Part shown: in pieces, positions 43,980 to 52,130 of the stretch
How positions within the stretch are numbered: the stretch's first letter is position 1
How the letters are laid out: each line of letters begins with the position of its first letter
Assembly (NCBI GenBank): GCA_945870325.1
Contig: CAMBRQ010000006.1
Span: forward strand, 1 to 64,000
Origin: an uncultured Dorea sp.
GTDB taxonomy: Bacteria; Bacillota; Clostridia; Lachnospirales; Lachnospiraceae
Reading direction: 5' to 3'
Length of the DNA: 64,000 nt
Notes under the pieces: generated by a model
Databases searched by the model: none
What the model saw: only the letters and a program-made list of their open reading frames with translations
Told to the model about the DNA's origin: nothing
Made by a program: the position numbers and the translations under genes

Positions 43980-44309
43980 CTATACCAGCAGATTCTCATC
44001 TCCCCAGGATTTCATATAATCAAGAACGGATAAAAAGCTCTTCCCAAGATCTGTCAACGTATACTCCACCCGTGGAGGAACCTCACAGAAATCATGCCGG
44101 ATAATGAAGCCATCTGCTTCCAGTTCCCGGAGCTGCTTCGTAAGAGAGCTTTCTGTAATTTCCCCTATCTGGCGGCGAAGCTGTCCGAAACGCCGGATAT
44201 CACACTTTCCAATATACCAGAGAAGCTCAATCTTATATTTCCCTCCCAGTAATTTCTGCACCATAGAAATCGTCTTACAACGGTTTGCTGCTTCTTCCGA
44301 TTTTCTCAT
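43980..44309 (-). CDS. HxlR-family transcriptional regulator
   Basis: The 109-residue winged-helix protein contains KTISMVQKLLGGKYKIELLW, RRFGQLRRQIGEITESSLTK and EVPPRVEYTLTDLGKSF, the HxlR signature. HxlR regulators respond to thiol stress or electrophiles; the Cys residues at CKTI and in KCDIRRF could serve as sensors. The ATG at 44309 follows AAGGAGATGG. It is divergent from a radical SAM gene, and a perfect palindrome stands between them. Confidence 0.9.
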   Translation of the reverse strand: MRKSEEAANRCKTISMVQKLLGGKYKIELLWYIGKCDIRRFGQLRRQIGEITESSLTKQLRELEADGFIIRHDFCEVPPRVEYTLTDLGKSFLSVLDYMKSWGDENLLV

Positions 44310-44360
44310 TTCTCCATCTCCTTCCCTCAACATCATACCCTATTCTGCGCAAAAATAAAA

Positions 44361-44411
44361 GGTACTGCAAAAAAGTACAGTACTTTTCTTTTTGGTGTGC
44401 TTTGCTATAAT
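44361..44411 (+). promoter_or_regulatory. HxlR operator and radical SAM promoter
   Basis: AAAAGTAC and GTACTTTT form a perfect palindrome around A (44371-44387), next to another GGTACT at 44361. A TATAAT at 44406-44411 lies just downstream with a poor -35 (CTTTTC), so the bound regulator would cover the -35 region. GTAC-type sites are usual for HxlR proteins. Confidence 0.6.
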
Positions 44412-44487
44412 CATCCTAACGGGACAGCAATGTACAGGTTTGCCTCGTTGCCTGTACATAATCTTAATTTGATTTGAGGTGGTTATC

Positions 44488-45423
44488 ATGCATTACACAG
44501 GAACAATCTGGCGTCCGCCCTATGAAGCAGACTCGCTTCTGCTGGAAGTAACAGCGGGCTGTACCCATCATAAGTGCAAGTTCTGTACCCTGTACAGTGA
44601 TTTGCCGTTCAAATTCAGAATGTCACCTATGGAAGACATAGAAGACGATTTACTGGAAGCTCAGGTTCTGCGTACAAATCCCTATTCAAAAATGTTAACC
44701 CGCCTGCAGGGAAAAGAAAACCCGGAGCCAATTCACCGTGTTTTCTTAACAGGAGCCAACCCATTTGTCCTGAAAACAGAAAAATTACTTGGAATTGCAT
44801 CCCTCATTCACAAGTATTTTCCCTCTGTTAAATCCATTGGATGCTTTGCCCGCATTACGGATTCCATAAAGAAGACAGATGATGAGCTGATCCGGCTTCG
44901 GCAGGCAGGATACACCGGGCTGACCATCGGCGTTGAAACAGGAGATGATGATGCACTTGCCTTTATGCGTAAAGGGTATACTTCCAAGGACATTCTAACC
45001 CAATGCAAAAGATTAGAGCAGACCGGTATCGAATATGGCTTCTTCTATCTGACCAGTATTTCCGGTAAGGGACACGGCGAAACCGGAGCAAAATTATCCG
45101 CAGGAATATTCAATCAGCTTCATCCGTTCCTAATTGGTCCAAATATGCTGACAGTTTATCCGGAATCCGATTTATATCAGGAAATCCAAAACGGAAACTG
45201 GCAGGAAGAAGGTGAACTGGAAAAATACCGTGAACTCCGTACCCTTGTGGAAAATCTGAATATATCCACCTATTTCGCCGCAATGGGAGCTTCCAATGCT
45301 TTCCAGCTCAGGGGACATTTGCCGGAGGATAAACCGAAATTATTGGAAACATTTGATAAAATCATTTCTGAAGTCAGTGAAGAAGATCTGCGAAATTACA
45401 GAAAAAATCTCCCGCATCTGTAA
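44488..45423 (+). CDS. radical SAM protein
   Basis: The 311-residue protein has the cluster motif VTAGCTHHKCKFCTLY at about residues 25-40; the Cys spacing (Cx4Cx2C) differs from the common Cx3Cx2C. Other landmarks are RVFLTGANPFVLKTEKLLG, GYTGLTIGVETGDDDALAFM and GIEYGFFYLTSISGKGHG, close to the HemN/YgiQ-like Elp3-type barrel. GAGGTGG precedes the ATG. It is divergent from an HxlR regulator with a shared operator, so it is probably induced by stress. The reaction is unknown. Confidence 0.85.
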   Translation: MHYTGTIWRPPYEADSLLLEVTAGCTHHKCKFCTLYSDLPFKFRMSPMEDIEDDLLEAQVLRTNPYSKMLTRLQGKENPEPIHRVFLTGANPFVLKTEKLLGIASLIHKYFPSVKSIGCFARITDSIKKTDDELIRLRQAGYTGLTIGVETGDDDALAFMRKGYTSKDILTQCKRLEQTGIEYGFFYLTSISGKGHGETGAKLSAGIFNQLHPFLIGPNMLTVYPESDLYQEIQNGNWQEEGELEKYRELRTLVENLNISTYFAAMGASNAFQLRGHLPEDKPKLLETFDKIISEVSEEDLRNYRKNLPHL

Positions 45424-45432
45424 TTCTGAAAT

Positions 45433-45470
45433 CCGGCAGAGAATACCGTATTCCCTGCCGGAATATTTTA
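45433..45470 (+). terminator. terminator after the radical SAM gene
   Basis: CCGGCAGAGAATAC pairs with GTATTCCCTGCCGG (45433-45461), followed by AATATTTTA. Confidence 0.75.
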
Positions 45471-45592
45471 AAAACGATCTATGTGTTCCTGTGTCACAAG
45501 TGCAGCGTATTATTGGTCTGCTTATCCCTCGCCTGACCCAAACCCCAAAAACCTGATTCCCATTCATTATCCCCTAAAATTAAACGCAGAAA

Positions 45593-45699
45593 AGGCACCT
45601 GCATTCCTGCAAGTGCCTGTAACTTCTATATTTACTTTTAAAAATCATTCAAACCGCACAGGTGGAATATCAAGAATATTGCAACCGCACAGGTGGAAA
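45593..45699. repeat. short hairpin and direct repeat
   Basis: AGGCACCTGCA and TGCAAGTGCCT form a hairpin at 45593-45618. AACCGCACAGGTGGAA occurs twice, at about 45652 and 45680, just past the stop of the minus-strand XRE gene. Confidence 0.5.
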
Positions 45700-46143
45700 T
45701 TATTTCCAGTGTTTCAATTGTGAAAGATACACATCAAACTGGATGCGCCGATCTTCGTCTTTCAGATTGTCAGGATTCGGCATATGGCTCACAAGATAAT
45801 CCAACAGCGACTCCTTTGACTGATAGACAAATTTTCCATCCGCATAACACCACTTGCAGTAATCTTCATTATAGCTTCCATCCTTTTCGCGGCTGATCAA
45901 ACTATCTTCATTCAAGGGCATACCGCAGCATTGGCAAATAAGCTGCCGCGGAGTCCCTAACAGTGTATTAATTGATACATTAAATTCTTTTGACAACAAT
46001 TTCAATGATTCTGTATCCGGCTGTGTCTCGCCGTTTTCCCAACGGCTGACAGCCTGCCTGCTGATCATCAGGCGCTCCGCCATCTGCTCCTGCGTAAGAC
46101 CATTCTTTTCACGCAGTTTCTTAATGATATCCCGTGTTTCCAT
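45700..46143 (-). CDS. XRE-family regulator with zinc-ribbon C terminus
   Basis: The 147-residue protein has a classical HTH at residues 5-60 (NGLTQEQMAERLMISRQAVS, WENGETQPDTESLKLLSKEF) and a C-terminal zinc-ribbon-like domain with CQCCGMPL and DYCKWCYADGKF, in which two CxxC pairs could bind zinc. This combination is a frequent one-component regulator in Lachnospiraceae and is often annotated as HTH plus putative zinc ribbon. The target is unknown. It stands alone between two operons. It starts at an ATG after GAGGATGAGC. Confidence 0.85.
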   Translation of the reverse strand: METRDIIKKLREKNGLTQEQMAERLMISRQAVSRWENGETQPDTESLKLLSKEFNVSINTLLGTPRQLICQCCGMPLNEDSLISREKDGSYNEDYCKWCYADGKFVYQSKESLLDYLVSHMPNPDNLKDEDRRIQFDVYLSQLKHWK

Positions 46144-46350
46144 CCCTGCTCATCCTCAACCTTTCTGCTTAATAATGTACTCTCATTATAAATTGATGTT
46201 TCACACCTGACAAGCAACCCGCTGTTGCTGTTATTCCCCGAACAGTATAACGCATTTTAGGATAAAAACGTTCAAAAATGGCACTGTATTGGCACCGTAA
46301 CGGCACTGGAAAATCCTACCACTCAGCGCCAAGATCAGTCTGCTACTCTG

Positions 46351-46878
46351 TCAGGCAGTCTCTTCTGCATCCGTTTTTCCTCTTTCTCCATTTATAATCC
46401 TTTCCGCCGCCTGCTCCGGCATTATATGGGAAACATCTATTTTTTCCGTATCCAGTTTTTCATATAAACCAATCCTGGCAATACTTCTCTGAATCACGTC
46501 CTCTGACCGGATACCTGCGTCTATATCCTTTTGCAGACGTTTCCTTAAAACATCCGCATCACACATCAAAGAAATGGTATATATCTGACAATCTTCTGTT
46601 TCCAACTTTGATATAATTTCATCTATAATACCCTACTCGTGCATTACCCAACAGAATATGATATTCTCATATGCGCTGCAACGAATAAACTGATTCAGCA
46701 GAAAACAGATATTCTCCATTACCATTTTCTTTATTTTCGGTGTTACCTGAAAGGGATGCATGTCCCAGCACCAGTCCCCGTCAAGAAAAACACAGTTCGG
46801 AAGTTTATTTTTCAAAATCCGGCAGGTGGTAGTTTTTCCAACTCCCATCATTCCGCCTATTAAGTAAATATTTTTCAT
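46351..46878 (-). pseudogene. P-loop kinase-like ATPase with a nonsense codon
   Basis: The frame begins MKNIYLIGGMMGVGKTTTCR with a Walker A motif and continues LPNCVFLDGDWCWDMHPFQV, as in AAA_33/zeta-like small nucleotide or sugar kinases. An in-frame TAG at 46633-46635 interrupts it; the same frame then continues GIIDEIISKLETEDCQIYTI, LMCDADVLRKRLQKDIDAGI to the end of a normal 175-residue protein. A single CAG to TAG change would explain it. It is the last gene of a three-gene run with a GNAT and a SnoaL-like gene (7-bp gaps). Confidence 0.85.
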
Positions 46879-46885
46879 AGTCTTC

Positions 46886-47329
46886 TTATTCCTGCAATTC
46901 CAATACCATCAGGTAGTCTTCATTCTGCTCCCTTAATACCTGAAATCCCAGTTTCCAATACAGAAAAATTCCTGCACATCTCTTTTTCCATAGTATGATA
47001 GCAGAGGAAATCTCCATTTTCCGTTTCAATCTTTTCATACGAAATAATTTGATACCCCGTTTCAGATACATACTTTCCGCCGGGAAAGAAGCGTCTACAT
47101 GAACCCTGGGATAATTTTCCAAAATCCTTGTTTCCAGCAAATCCATCAATTTGCTTCCATATCCCTTTCCCTGATATTCAGGCAAAATAAACAATCTGCA
47201 AATCTCATTCTTCCGGATGCTCCCGGTTCCTATGATGTTTCCCTGTACCATCGCAAAATAGATTTTTTCGGAATACATCACTTCTTCAATCCTTGCTTCA
47301 CTGTGCAGATCAAGAAATATCAGACTCAA
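46886..47329 (-). CDS. GNAT-family acetyltransferase, probably frameshifted near the middle
   Basis: The first 95 residues are a clear GNAT domain: YFAMVQGNIIGTGSIRKNEI and the acetyl-CoA loop LPEYQGKGYGSKLMDLLE near 70-87, then FPAESMYLKRG. From there the frame used gives basic text, while the neighbouring frame gives YQIISYEKIETENGDFLCYH, the expected family ending. The frame returns to GNAT-like text at its end (LYWKLGFQVLREQNEDYLMV), which could be a second GNAT tail. The gene therefore looks frameshifted or chimeric. It is the middle gene of a SnoaL/GNAT/P-loop operon. Confidence 0.65.
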   Translation of the reverse strand: MSLIFLDLHSEARIEEVMYSEKIYFAMVQGNIIGTGSIRKNEICRLFILPEYQGKGYGSKLMDLLETRILENYPRVHVDASFPAESMYLKRGIKLFRMKRLKRKMEISSAIILWKKRCAGIFLYWKLGFQVLREQNEDYLMVLELQE

Positions 47330-47336
47330 ACATTTT

Positions 47337-47774
47337 TCAATTTTCTCCTAATTTATCCGTACAATCTTCAGGCTTTATAAGCCCTTCCTGAAACAATGTT
47401 TCAAATGTATTTACTGCTCCCCCATGCTCCACGATTTTCCCATCAACCACTTTGTCTATATCTACCCCGGTAAAAACCAGCTTTTTATTCGTAGGCTTCA
47501 TTCCCAACCATTCGCCTTTATGTGTCCCTTCCATGATAAACTCAGAGATAACATGATCACCGTCACAATACTGCCTGATGATCTTCATAGAATAATCGGG
47601 ATATGTATTCTTTACTGCAATAAGATGGCTTCTCATTCCTTCAATTCCTATTAGAATCAATTCTTCTCCATTTTTATGCACACAGTCCTCAGATATATAT
47701 TTCCCGACTTCTTCCAGCAGATGATTCGTCACCACAACTTCATAAAAATATTTCACGATTTCTTTTCTATCCAT
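47337..47774 (-). CDS. SnoaL-like polyketide cyclase/ester cyclase family protein
   Basis: The 145-residue protein is a cone-fold SnoaL-like member: VKYFYEVVVTNHLLEEVGKY, YPDYSMKIIRQYCDGDHVIS, then TGVDIDKVVDGKIVEHGGAV near 95-115. Family members bind or isomerise small hydrophobic molecules; many have no known function. It is first in a run with a GNAT and a P-loop gene spaced 7 bp apart. The start is at ATG 47774 (GAGGTCGTG before it). There is no reason to assume polyketide chemistry here. Confidence 0.8.
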   Translation of the reverse strand: MDRKEIVKYFYEVVVTNHLLEEVGKYISEDCVHKNGEELILIGIEGMRSHLIAVKNTYPDYSMKIIRQYCDGDHVISEFIMEGTHKGEWLGMKPTNKKLVFTGVDIDKVVDGKIVEHGGAVNTFETLFQEGLIKPEDCTDKLGEN

Positions 47775-47793
47775 CACGACCTCCCAGGCAAAA

Positions 47794-48191
47794 TTACTTT
47801 TTCTTTCTCAGTTTTAGCACAATACCCTGCTTATCTGCTGCCTTCTGAAACTGCTCTGTCACATAATTTTGCAGCAGCCACTTCAGAATACGGATTTTCT
47901 CTTCCTGCTCTGCCCTGTACACCTCCACACCGATTTCCTGCTGCTTCTCCAAATCTTTTTTCCGGTTCTGATGCGTGACAAACGAATCAAACGCATCAAT
48001 ATTCTCATATTTTTCACAAGAAAATTCCTGACACTGGCTGCAATATTCCGGCTTTTCATGCTGCAGGCTGCATCTGGCTATTTTGCAGGACTGGTTTCCT
48101 TCATCGCCGCCGCATCCAGGTGCATAGGACACAGTCCGCAATTTAATCCACACAAAGAAAACAATAAATCTGATCTTGTAAAATCCTTCAA
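47794..48191 (-). pseudogene. DUF3795 protein with N-terminal frameshift
   Basis: DUF3795 proteins carry a Cys-rich start. Here the frame from a TTG at 48191 gives CGLNCGLCPMHLD, then a shift near 48110 moves into the frame PGCGGDEGNQSCKIARCSLQ, HEKPEYCSQCQEFSCEKYEN and a helical tail ending KLRKKK. Joined, they would make a complete protein of about 130 residues. The shift is probably a small deletion. Function of the family is unknown; the Cys spacing suggests metal binding. Confidence 0.75.
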
Positions 48192-48214
48192 AATGTCTCT
48201 CCCCTCTACCCTGT

Positions 48215-48661
48215 TTAGCCTTTTATCTGCTCCACTTTCAGAACCATTTTTTGGCATGGATATTCAAATACCACCAGTTCTTCATCATCCACAAATCCGC
48301 ACGAATGATAACAGTAACGGGCAGCCATTCCTTTCTGGTCTCCTTCCCTAAATGTAATCACATGAACCACTTCCCCATCCTCAAAGCACTCTGCCATCCG
48401 TTTAATTAGTCGTTTCCCAACGCCCTGTTTTCGGAATTCCGGCATGACTGCCAGGAACATAAGCTCTTTTTCCTGATAAGAAAAAGTAAGCATTCCCGCC
48501 AATCTGCCCTCTTTCTCCTCCAAAAGTGCTTCCTTATCGTCTATGGCCTTATCAAGTGCTTCCAGGAATTCTGTCTCCTGGTATCCGGGAAAAGCTTCTT
48601 TCACCTGTTCCATCATGGAACGTACCTTGTTAATATCCTCTTTCGTTACATATCGAATCAT
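48215..48661 (-). CDS. GNAT-family N-acetyltransferase
   Basis: The 148-residue protein has the GNAT core: MIRYVTKEDINKVRSMMEQV, AGMLTFSYQEKELMFLAVMP and the acetyl-CoA loop EFRKQGVGKRLIKRMAECF (RKxGVG) near residues 80-98, then ARYCYHSCGFVDDEEL. It is an intact stand-alone acetyltransferase. Its start overlaps the stop of the upstream Cdd1-like gene by 4 bp (ATGA), so the two are coupled. The acceptor molecule is unknown. Confidence 0.88.
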   Translation of the reverse strand: MIRYVTKEDINKVRSMMEQVKEAFPGYQETEFLEALDKAIDDKEALLEEKEGRLAGMLTFSYQEKELMFLAVMPEFRKQGVGKRLIKRMAECFEDGEVVHVITFREGDQKGMAARYCYHSCGFVDDEELVVFEYPCQKMVLKVEQIKG

Positions 48662-48957
48662 TGATTTTCACACCTTTCCGGATACTCCTTATCCTTCCAA
48701 TACCACCATTTCAATTTCTCCGGTTCATGCTGATCATGTTCTGCAAAATATACTGCGCAGCGAAATACATACAGCACACATCTGTCATCCTGGAATCCCT
48801 TTTTCATACAATCCAGACGATACAATTCTTCCGGGTCTTTTCCCCTTAAGTCTGAAATGCAGTAGATTCCAATATTTTTCAAATGCTGTTCCATATTTGC
48901 TCCCACACCCGGTATCTTCTTCAAATCACCGGTTTTATTCTCCTCATTCTGCATCAT
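48658..48957 (-). CDS. Cdd1/pathogenicity-locus helix-hairpin-helix protein
   Basis: The 99-residue protein contains LKKIPGVGANMEQHLKNIGI, a helix-hairpin-helix at about 12-31, followed by SDLRGKDPEELYRLDCMKKG and DDRCVLYVFRCAVYFAEHD, the signature of the small Cdd1 family first named beside the C. difficile pathogenicity locus. The HhH suggests nucleic-acid binding. It is coupled to the downstream GNAT gene. Function is not known. Confidence 0.88.
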   Translation of the reverse strand: MMQNEENKTGDLKKIPGVGANMEQHLKNIGIYCISDLRGKDPEELYRLDCMKKGFQDDRCVLYVFRCAVYFAEHDQHEPEKLKWWYWKDKEYPERCENQ

Positions 48958-49407
48958 CCCAAATCCTCCTGCTGGAAAGGCATGGGTGATTTTATATTGT
49001 CAATATCCCCAGATTGTCCATACCCTCTCTCCATTTCAAAATACAGCTTTTCTTCTTTTCATCGTATCGTAAATAAGTGTGACAACTATCTGTCAGTTTC
49101 AACCTTCAATCTTCATTTTTTCAGTATATCATGGAACCCTATACAGACACCATAATATTTCGCATACAAAGATTAATTTTCTGTGCAGTATAAACTTTCG
49201 TTCCGTGGTTCTCACTTTTGCCACAGAGTATAGACTTTTGCCAAAAAGTACAGGGTTTCGTCCCGTGGTACCCACTTTCCCGAATACCACAGAACAAAAC
49301 CCTATTTTCCTCTTACCCCACCCGGAGTAAAATTTTCAATTCACATCTGACTTCTTCGTAAAAACACAAGTCCATTTTTCCCAAAAGTGCCCGAAAAGCC
49401 CGGAAAA
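48958..49407. repeat. gene-free region with degenerate direct repeats
   Basis: No gene is supported. TTTCGTTCCGTGGTTCTCAC (near 49195) and TTTCGTCCCGTGGTACCCAC (near 49257) are diverged copies about 60 bp apart, with ACTTTTGCCA twice in between (49218 and 49232). This looks like the relic of an interspersed or MITE-type repeat. Confidence 0.5.
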
Positions 49408-50802
49408 TCAACGTTTCTTAACGAGAAGAGCGACTGTCTCAACATGCACCGTATGCGGAAACTGATCCACCGCCCTAACTCTCCTCACTTCATACCCATT
49501 CCCCCGCAAAAACTTCACATCTCTAGCCAAGGTAGCCGAGTCACAACTCACATACACAATCTTCTCCGGCCGCATATCCACCATCGTCTGAAGCAGCGAC
49601 TCCTCGCACCCTTTCCTAGGCGGATCAACCACAATCACATCCGCATGGGCCTTCTTCCCTTCATGCTCTTTTTCATACCTTTCATAATACTCCGGCAGAA
49701 CCTCTTCCGCCTTCCCCACATAGAATTCTGCATTTTCTATTCCATTAATCTTAGCATTATTCTTCGCATCCTCTATCGCCTGAGGCACGATCTCCACCCC
49801 ATAGACCTTCTCCGCTTTCTGCGCCAGGAACAAAGAGATCGTTCCAATGCCGCAATACAGATCCCACACGACCTCATTTCCCGTAAGCCCTGCATATTCC
49901 ATCGCCAAACCATATAACTTCTCCGTCTGCACGGGATTAACCTGATAGAAAGAAAGCGGTGATATCTGATACTTTACATTTCCTATATAATCAGTAATAT
50001 ATGTCTGTCCCCACATCAGTTTAATCTCGTTTCCCATGATAACATTCGTCTTATCGCGATTCATACTGTATGTGATGCTGGTCATTCCTTCTATCGCCGA
50101 CAGACGCCCGGCCAGCACATCACCATAAGGAATCGCACGCCCATTGATCACCAGACAAACCATAATCTCCTTCGTCGTGAATCCATAACGAATCAGTACG
50201 TGGCGCACCAGTCCCTGATGCTTCTCTTCATCGTACGCACTGATGTGATATTCCTCCATGAAAGACAGAATGCACTTAAGAATCTCTTCATTCACTTCCA
50301 CCCCAAGAGCACAATCCGTATTCGGAATAATGCTGTGGGTTCTTCCCGCATAGAATCCTGTAATAATCTTGCCTTCTTTGTCCGTTCCTATAGGGAACTG
50401 CGCCTTATTCCGATAATGGAACGGATTCTCCATACCCATGATTGGCTCCATAACCTCTTCCAGCAACACTTCCGGCACTTCTCCAATCCGCATCAGGTTT
50501 CCCTTCACCTTATCCGATTTAAACTGAAGCTGTCTGCCGTAATCCATCTCCTGAATCTGGCATCCGCCGCACTTTCTCGCCATTGGACACTTTGGCTCAT
50601 CTACACGATACTTGGACGGCGTAAGAATATTCATCAGTCTTGCATAACCGTAATTCTTCTTTGCCTTCATAATCTTCGCTTCCACTATGTCGCCGATAAT
50701 GGCATCTTTAATGAATAAAGTATATCCATCTATTTTGCCGATACCTTCGCCAGCCGTTCCTATATCTTCAATTACAACCGTAACAATCTCATTTTTCTGC
50801 AT
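49408..50802 (-). CDS. 23S rRNA (uracil-5-)-methyltransferase, RlmD/RlmCD type
   Basis: The 464-residue protein has an N-terminal TRAM domain (residues 1-60, DIGTAGEGIGKIDGYTLFIK), a 4Fe-4S Cys set in KCPMARKCGGCQIQEMDYGR near 75, and the SAM methyltransferase motifs DLYCGIGTISLFLAQKAEKV near 320, DVIVVDPPRKGCEESLLQTM near 400 and YVSCDSATLARDVKFL near 425 with the catalytic Cys. This is the TrmA/RlmCD family that makes 5-methyluridine in 23S rRNA. The ATG at 50802 is spaced properly from AGAGG; one 6 nt earlier touches the site. It is downstream of the repeat element and yhaM. Confidence 0.9.
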   Translation of the reverse strand: MQKNEIVTVVIEDIGTAGEGIGKIDGYTLFIKDAIIGDIVEAKIMKAKKNYGYARLMNILTPSKYRVDEPKCPMARKCGGCQIQEMDYGRQLQFKSDKVKGNLMRIGEVPEVLLEEVMEPIMGMENPFHYRNKAQFPIGTDKEGKIITGFYAGRTHSIIPNTDCALGVEVNEEILKCILSFMEEYHISAYDEEKHQGLVRHVLIRYGFTTKEIMVCLVINGRAIPYGDVLAGRLSAIEGMTSITYSMNRDKTNVIMGNEIKLMWGQTYITDYIGNVKYQISPLSFYQVNPVQTEKLYGLAMEYAGLTGNEVVWDLYCGIGTISLFLAQKAEKVYGVEIVPQAIEDAKNNAKINGIENAEFYVGKAEEVLPEYYERYEKEHEGKKAHADVIVVDPPRKGCEESLLQTMVDMRPEKIVYVSCDSATLARDVKFLRGNGYEVRRVRAVDQFPHTVHVETVALLVKKR

Positions 50803-50822
50803 AAACATACCTCTTTTTCATA

Positions 50823-50934
50823 AATGGGGACAGGGGAATTTTAATTGGGGACAGGGCAAATCGAAAAAGGGACAGGGGAATTTCAATTGGGGACGGGGGA
50901 AATTGAAAAATCCCCCGTCCCCAATTGGAATTAG
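50823..50934. repeat. GGGGAC-type interspersed repeat, copy 2, with strong hairpin
   Basis: Four tandem-like units of GGGGACAGGG or GGGGACGGGG separated by AATT-rich spacers. 50885-50910 is identical over 26 nt to 20950-20975. GGGGACGGGGGA pairs with TCCCCCGTCCCC (about 50889-50922), a 12-bp stem. It lies between rlmD and yhaM, both on the minus strand, and may work as an mRNA hairpin or weak terminator. Confidence 0.75.
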
Positions 50935-51872
50935 ATCACTGTTTTTCTCAAATTTGACTCGAACAATCGGTTATACCCTAGCCAGTCATTACTATTTTTA
51001 TCTTTGAATATCTCTGTCAATGTCTGCATCTTGGCATCTGCGCAGTCTGCGAAGTTCAGTGCCAGCGCCTCCGCTAATGCCGGTTTCTTCGGAGAACCAT
51101 ATTCCAGTTCGCCATGATGAGCGACAATACAATGCTTCAACTCACTTGCCAGTCTGTCTGGAAATCCCGGAATATTTCTTACCGCGTCACTGACCATCTC
51201 TACACCGATCACAATATGACCTAGCAACTGTCCGTCATCGGTATAGTCATTCTCCGGAAATGCGGATAATTCTTTCGTCTTTCCGATATCGTGGCAGATG
51301 GCTGCCGCATATAGCAAGTCTCTGTTCAGTATCGGATAAGCCCCTGCCATGTATTCGCAGAACTTCACCACACTTAGCGTATGTTCCAGCAATCCGCCTG
51401 AGAATCCGTGATGTACACTTTTTGCCGCGGAGTGTGCCTTGAATACTTTAATGAAGGCTTCGTCTTTTACGAAATAATACTCAATCAACTGTCTAAGGTA
51501 CTGGTTCTTAATCTGTCCTACATATTTCAGTAGTTCCTGATACATCTTGTCAGTACTCTTCTCTGTAGTCGGCATATAATCCGCAGGGATATATTCGCCT
51601 TCCTGCGCTTTCCGTATCTGCTTAATATTCAACTGAAGATTGTTATTATAACTGATAACCTCTCCATACACTTCTATAAAATCCATCTCGTCATAATCTG
51701 CGATTCCTCCGGAATTCGGGTCCCAGACTTTTCCGTCCAGAGTTCCCGTCTTATCCTGAAGAATCAGATTGTCGTATGGTTTGCCGTTTCTGGTCTCTGC
51801 GGAACGTTTTCCTTTACACAAATATACGTTCCTAATAGTCTCCCCTTCATGGAGAGTATTAATATATCTCAT
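50931..51872 (-). CDS. yhaM: 3'-5' exoribonuclease YhaM
   Basis: The 313-residue protein joins an N-terminal OB fold (VYLCKGKRSAETRNGKPYDN, GTLDGKVWDPNSGG) to an HD domain with HTLSVVKFCEYMAGAYPI, AICHDIGKTKELSAFP near 205 and KHCIVAHHGELEYGSPKKPA near 265. That is YhaM, which degrades RNA from the 3' end in Gram-positive bacteria. AGAGGCAGAATT precedes the ATG at 51872. It is single and followed by the repeat element and rlmD. Confidence 0.92.
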   Translation of the reverse strand: MRYINTLHEGETIRNVYLCKGKRSAETRNGKPYDNLILQDKTGTLDGKVWDPNSGGIADYDEMDFIEVYGEVISYNNNLQLNIKQIRKAQEGEYIPADYMPTTEKSTDKMYQELLKYVGQIKNQYLRQLIEYYFVKDEAFIKVFKAHSAAKSVHHGFSGGLLEHTLSVVKFCEYMAGAYPILNRDLLYAAAICHDIGKTKELSAFPENDYTDDGQLLGHIVIGVEMVSDAVRNIPGFPDRLASELKHCIVAHHGELEYGSPKKPALAEALALNFADCADAKMQTLTEIFKDKNSNDWLGYNRLFESNLRKTVI

Positions 51873-52130
51873 AATTCTGCCTCTTTTCATTCTGTCATCT
51901 TTTTATTTTATTGACTGCCTTTTGCTTATCCTATCCTCATCCAAATATCCTTCACAGAATACACAGACGAACATCCATCACCATAACAGGCTCATCACAA
52001 TAATGCATATTCCTACAGCCTTTTAAATTATACACCAACTTTATGATTTGTCATCATTAAAATCTATTCTTATGTAAACCTTCTGCAAGCCTCCGTAAGA
52101 GCCATCCAAAAGCCACTTACTCCCAAGCGC

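Noticed and set aside
45593..45699. Short repeats taken for a CRISPR start
   Set aside because: Only two copies of one 16-mer without regular spacers; no cas genes in the window.
48958..49407. Repeats taken for a tRNA or attachment site
   Set aside because: No cloverleaf and no integrase next to it.
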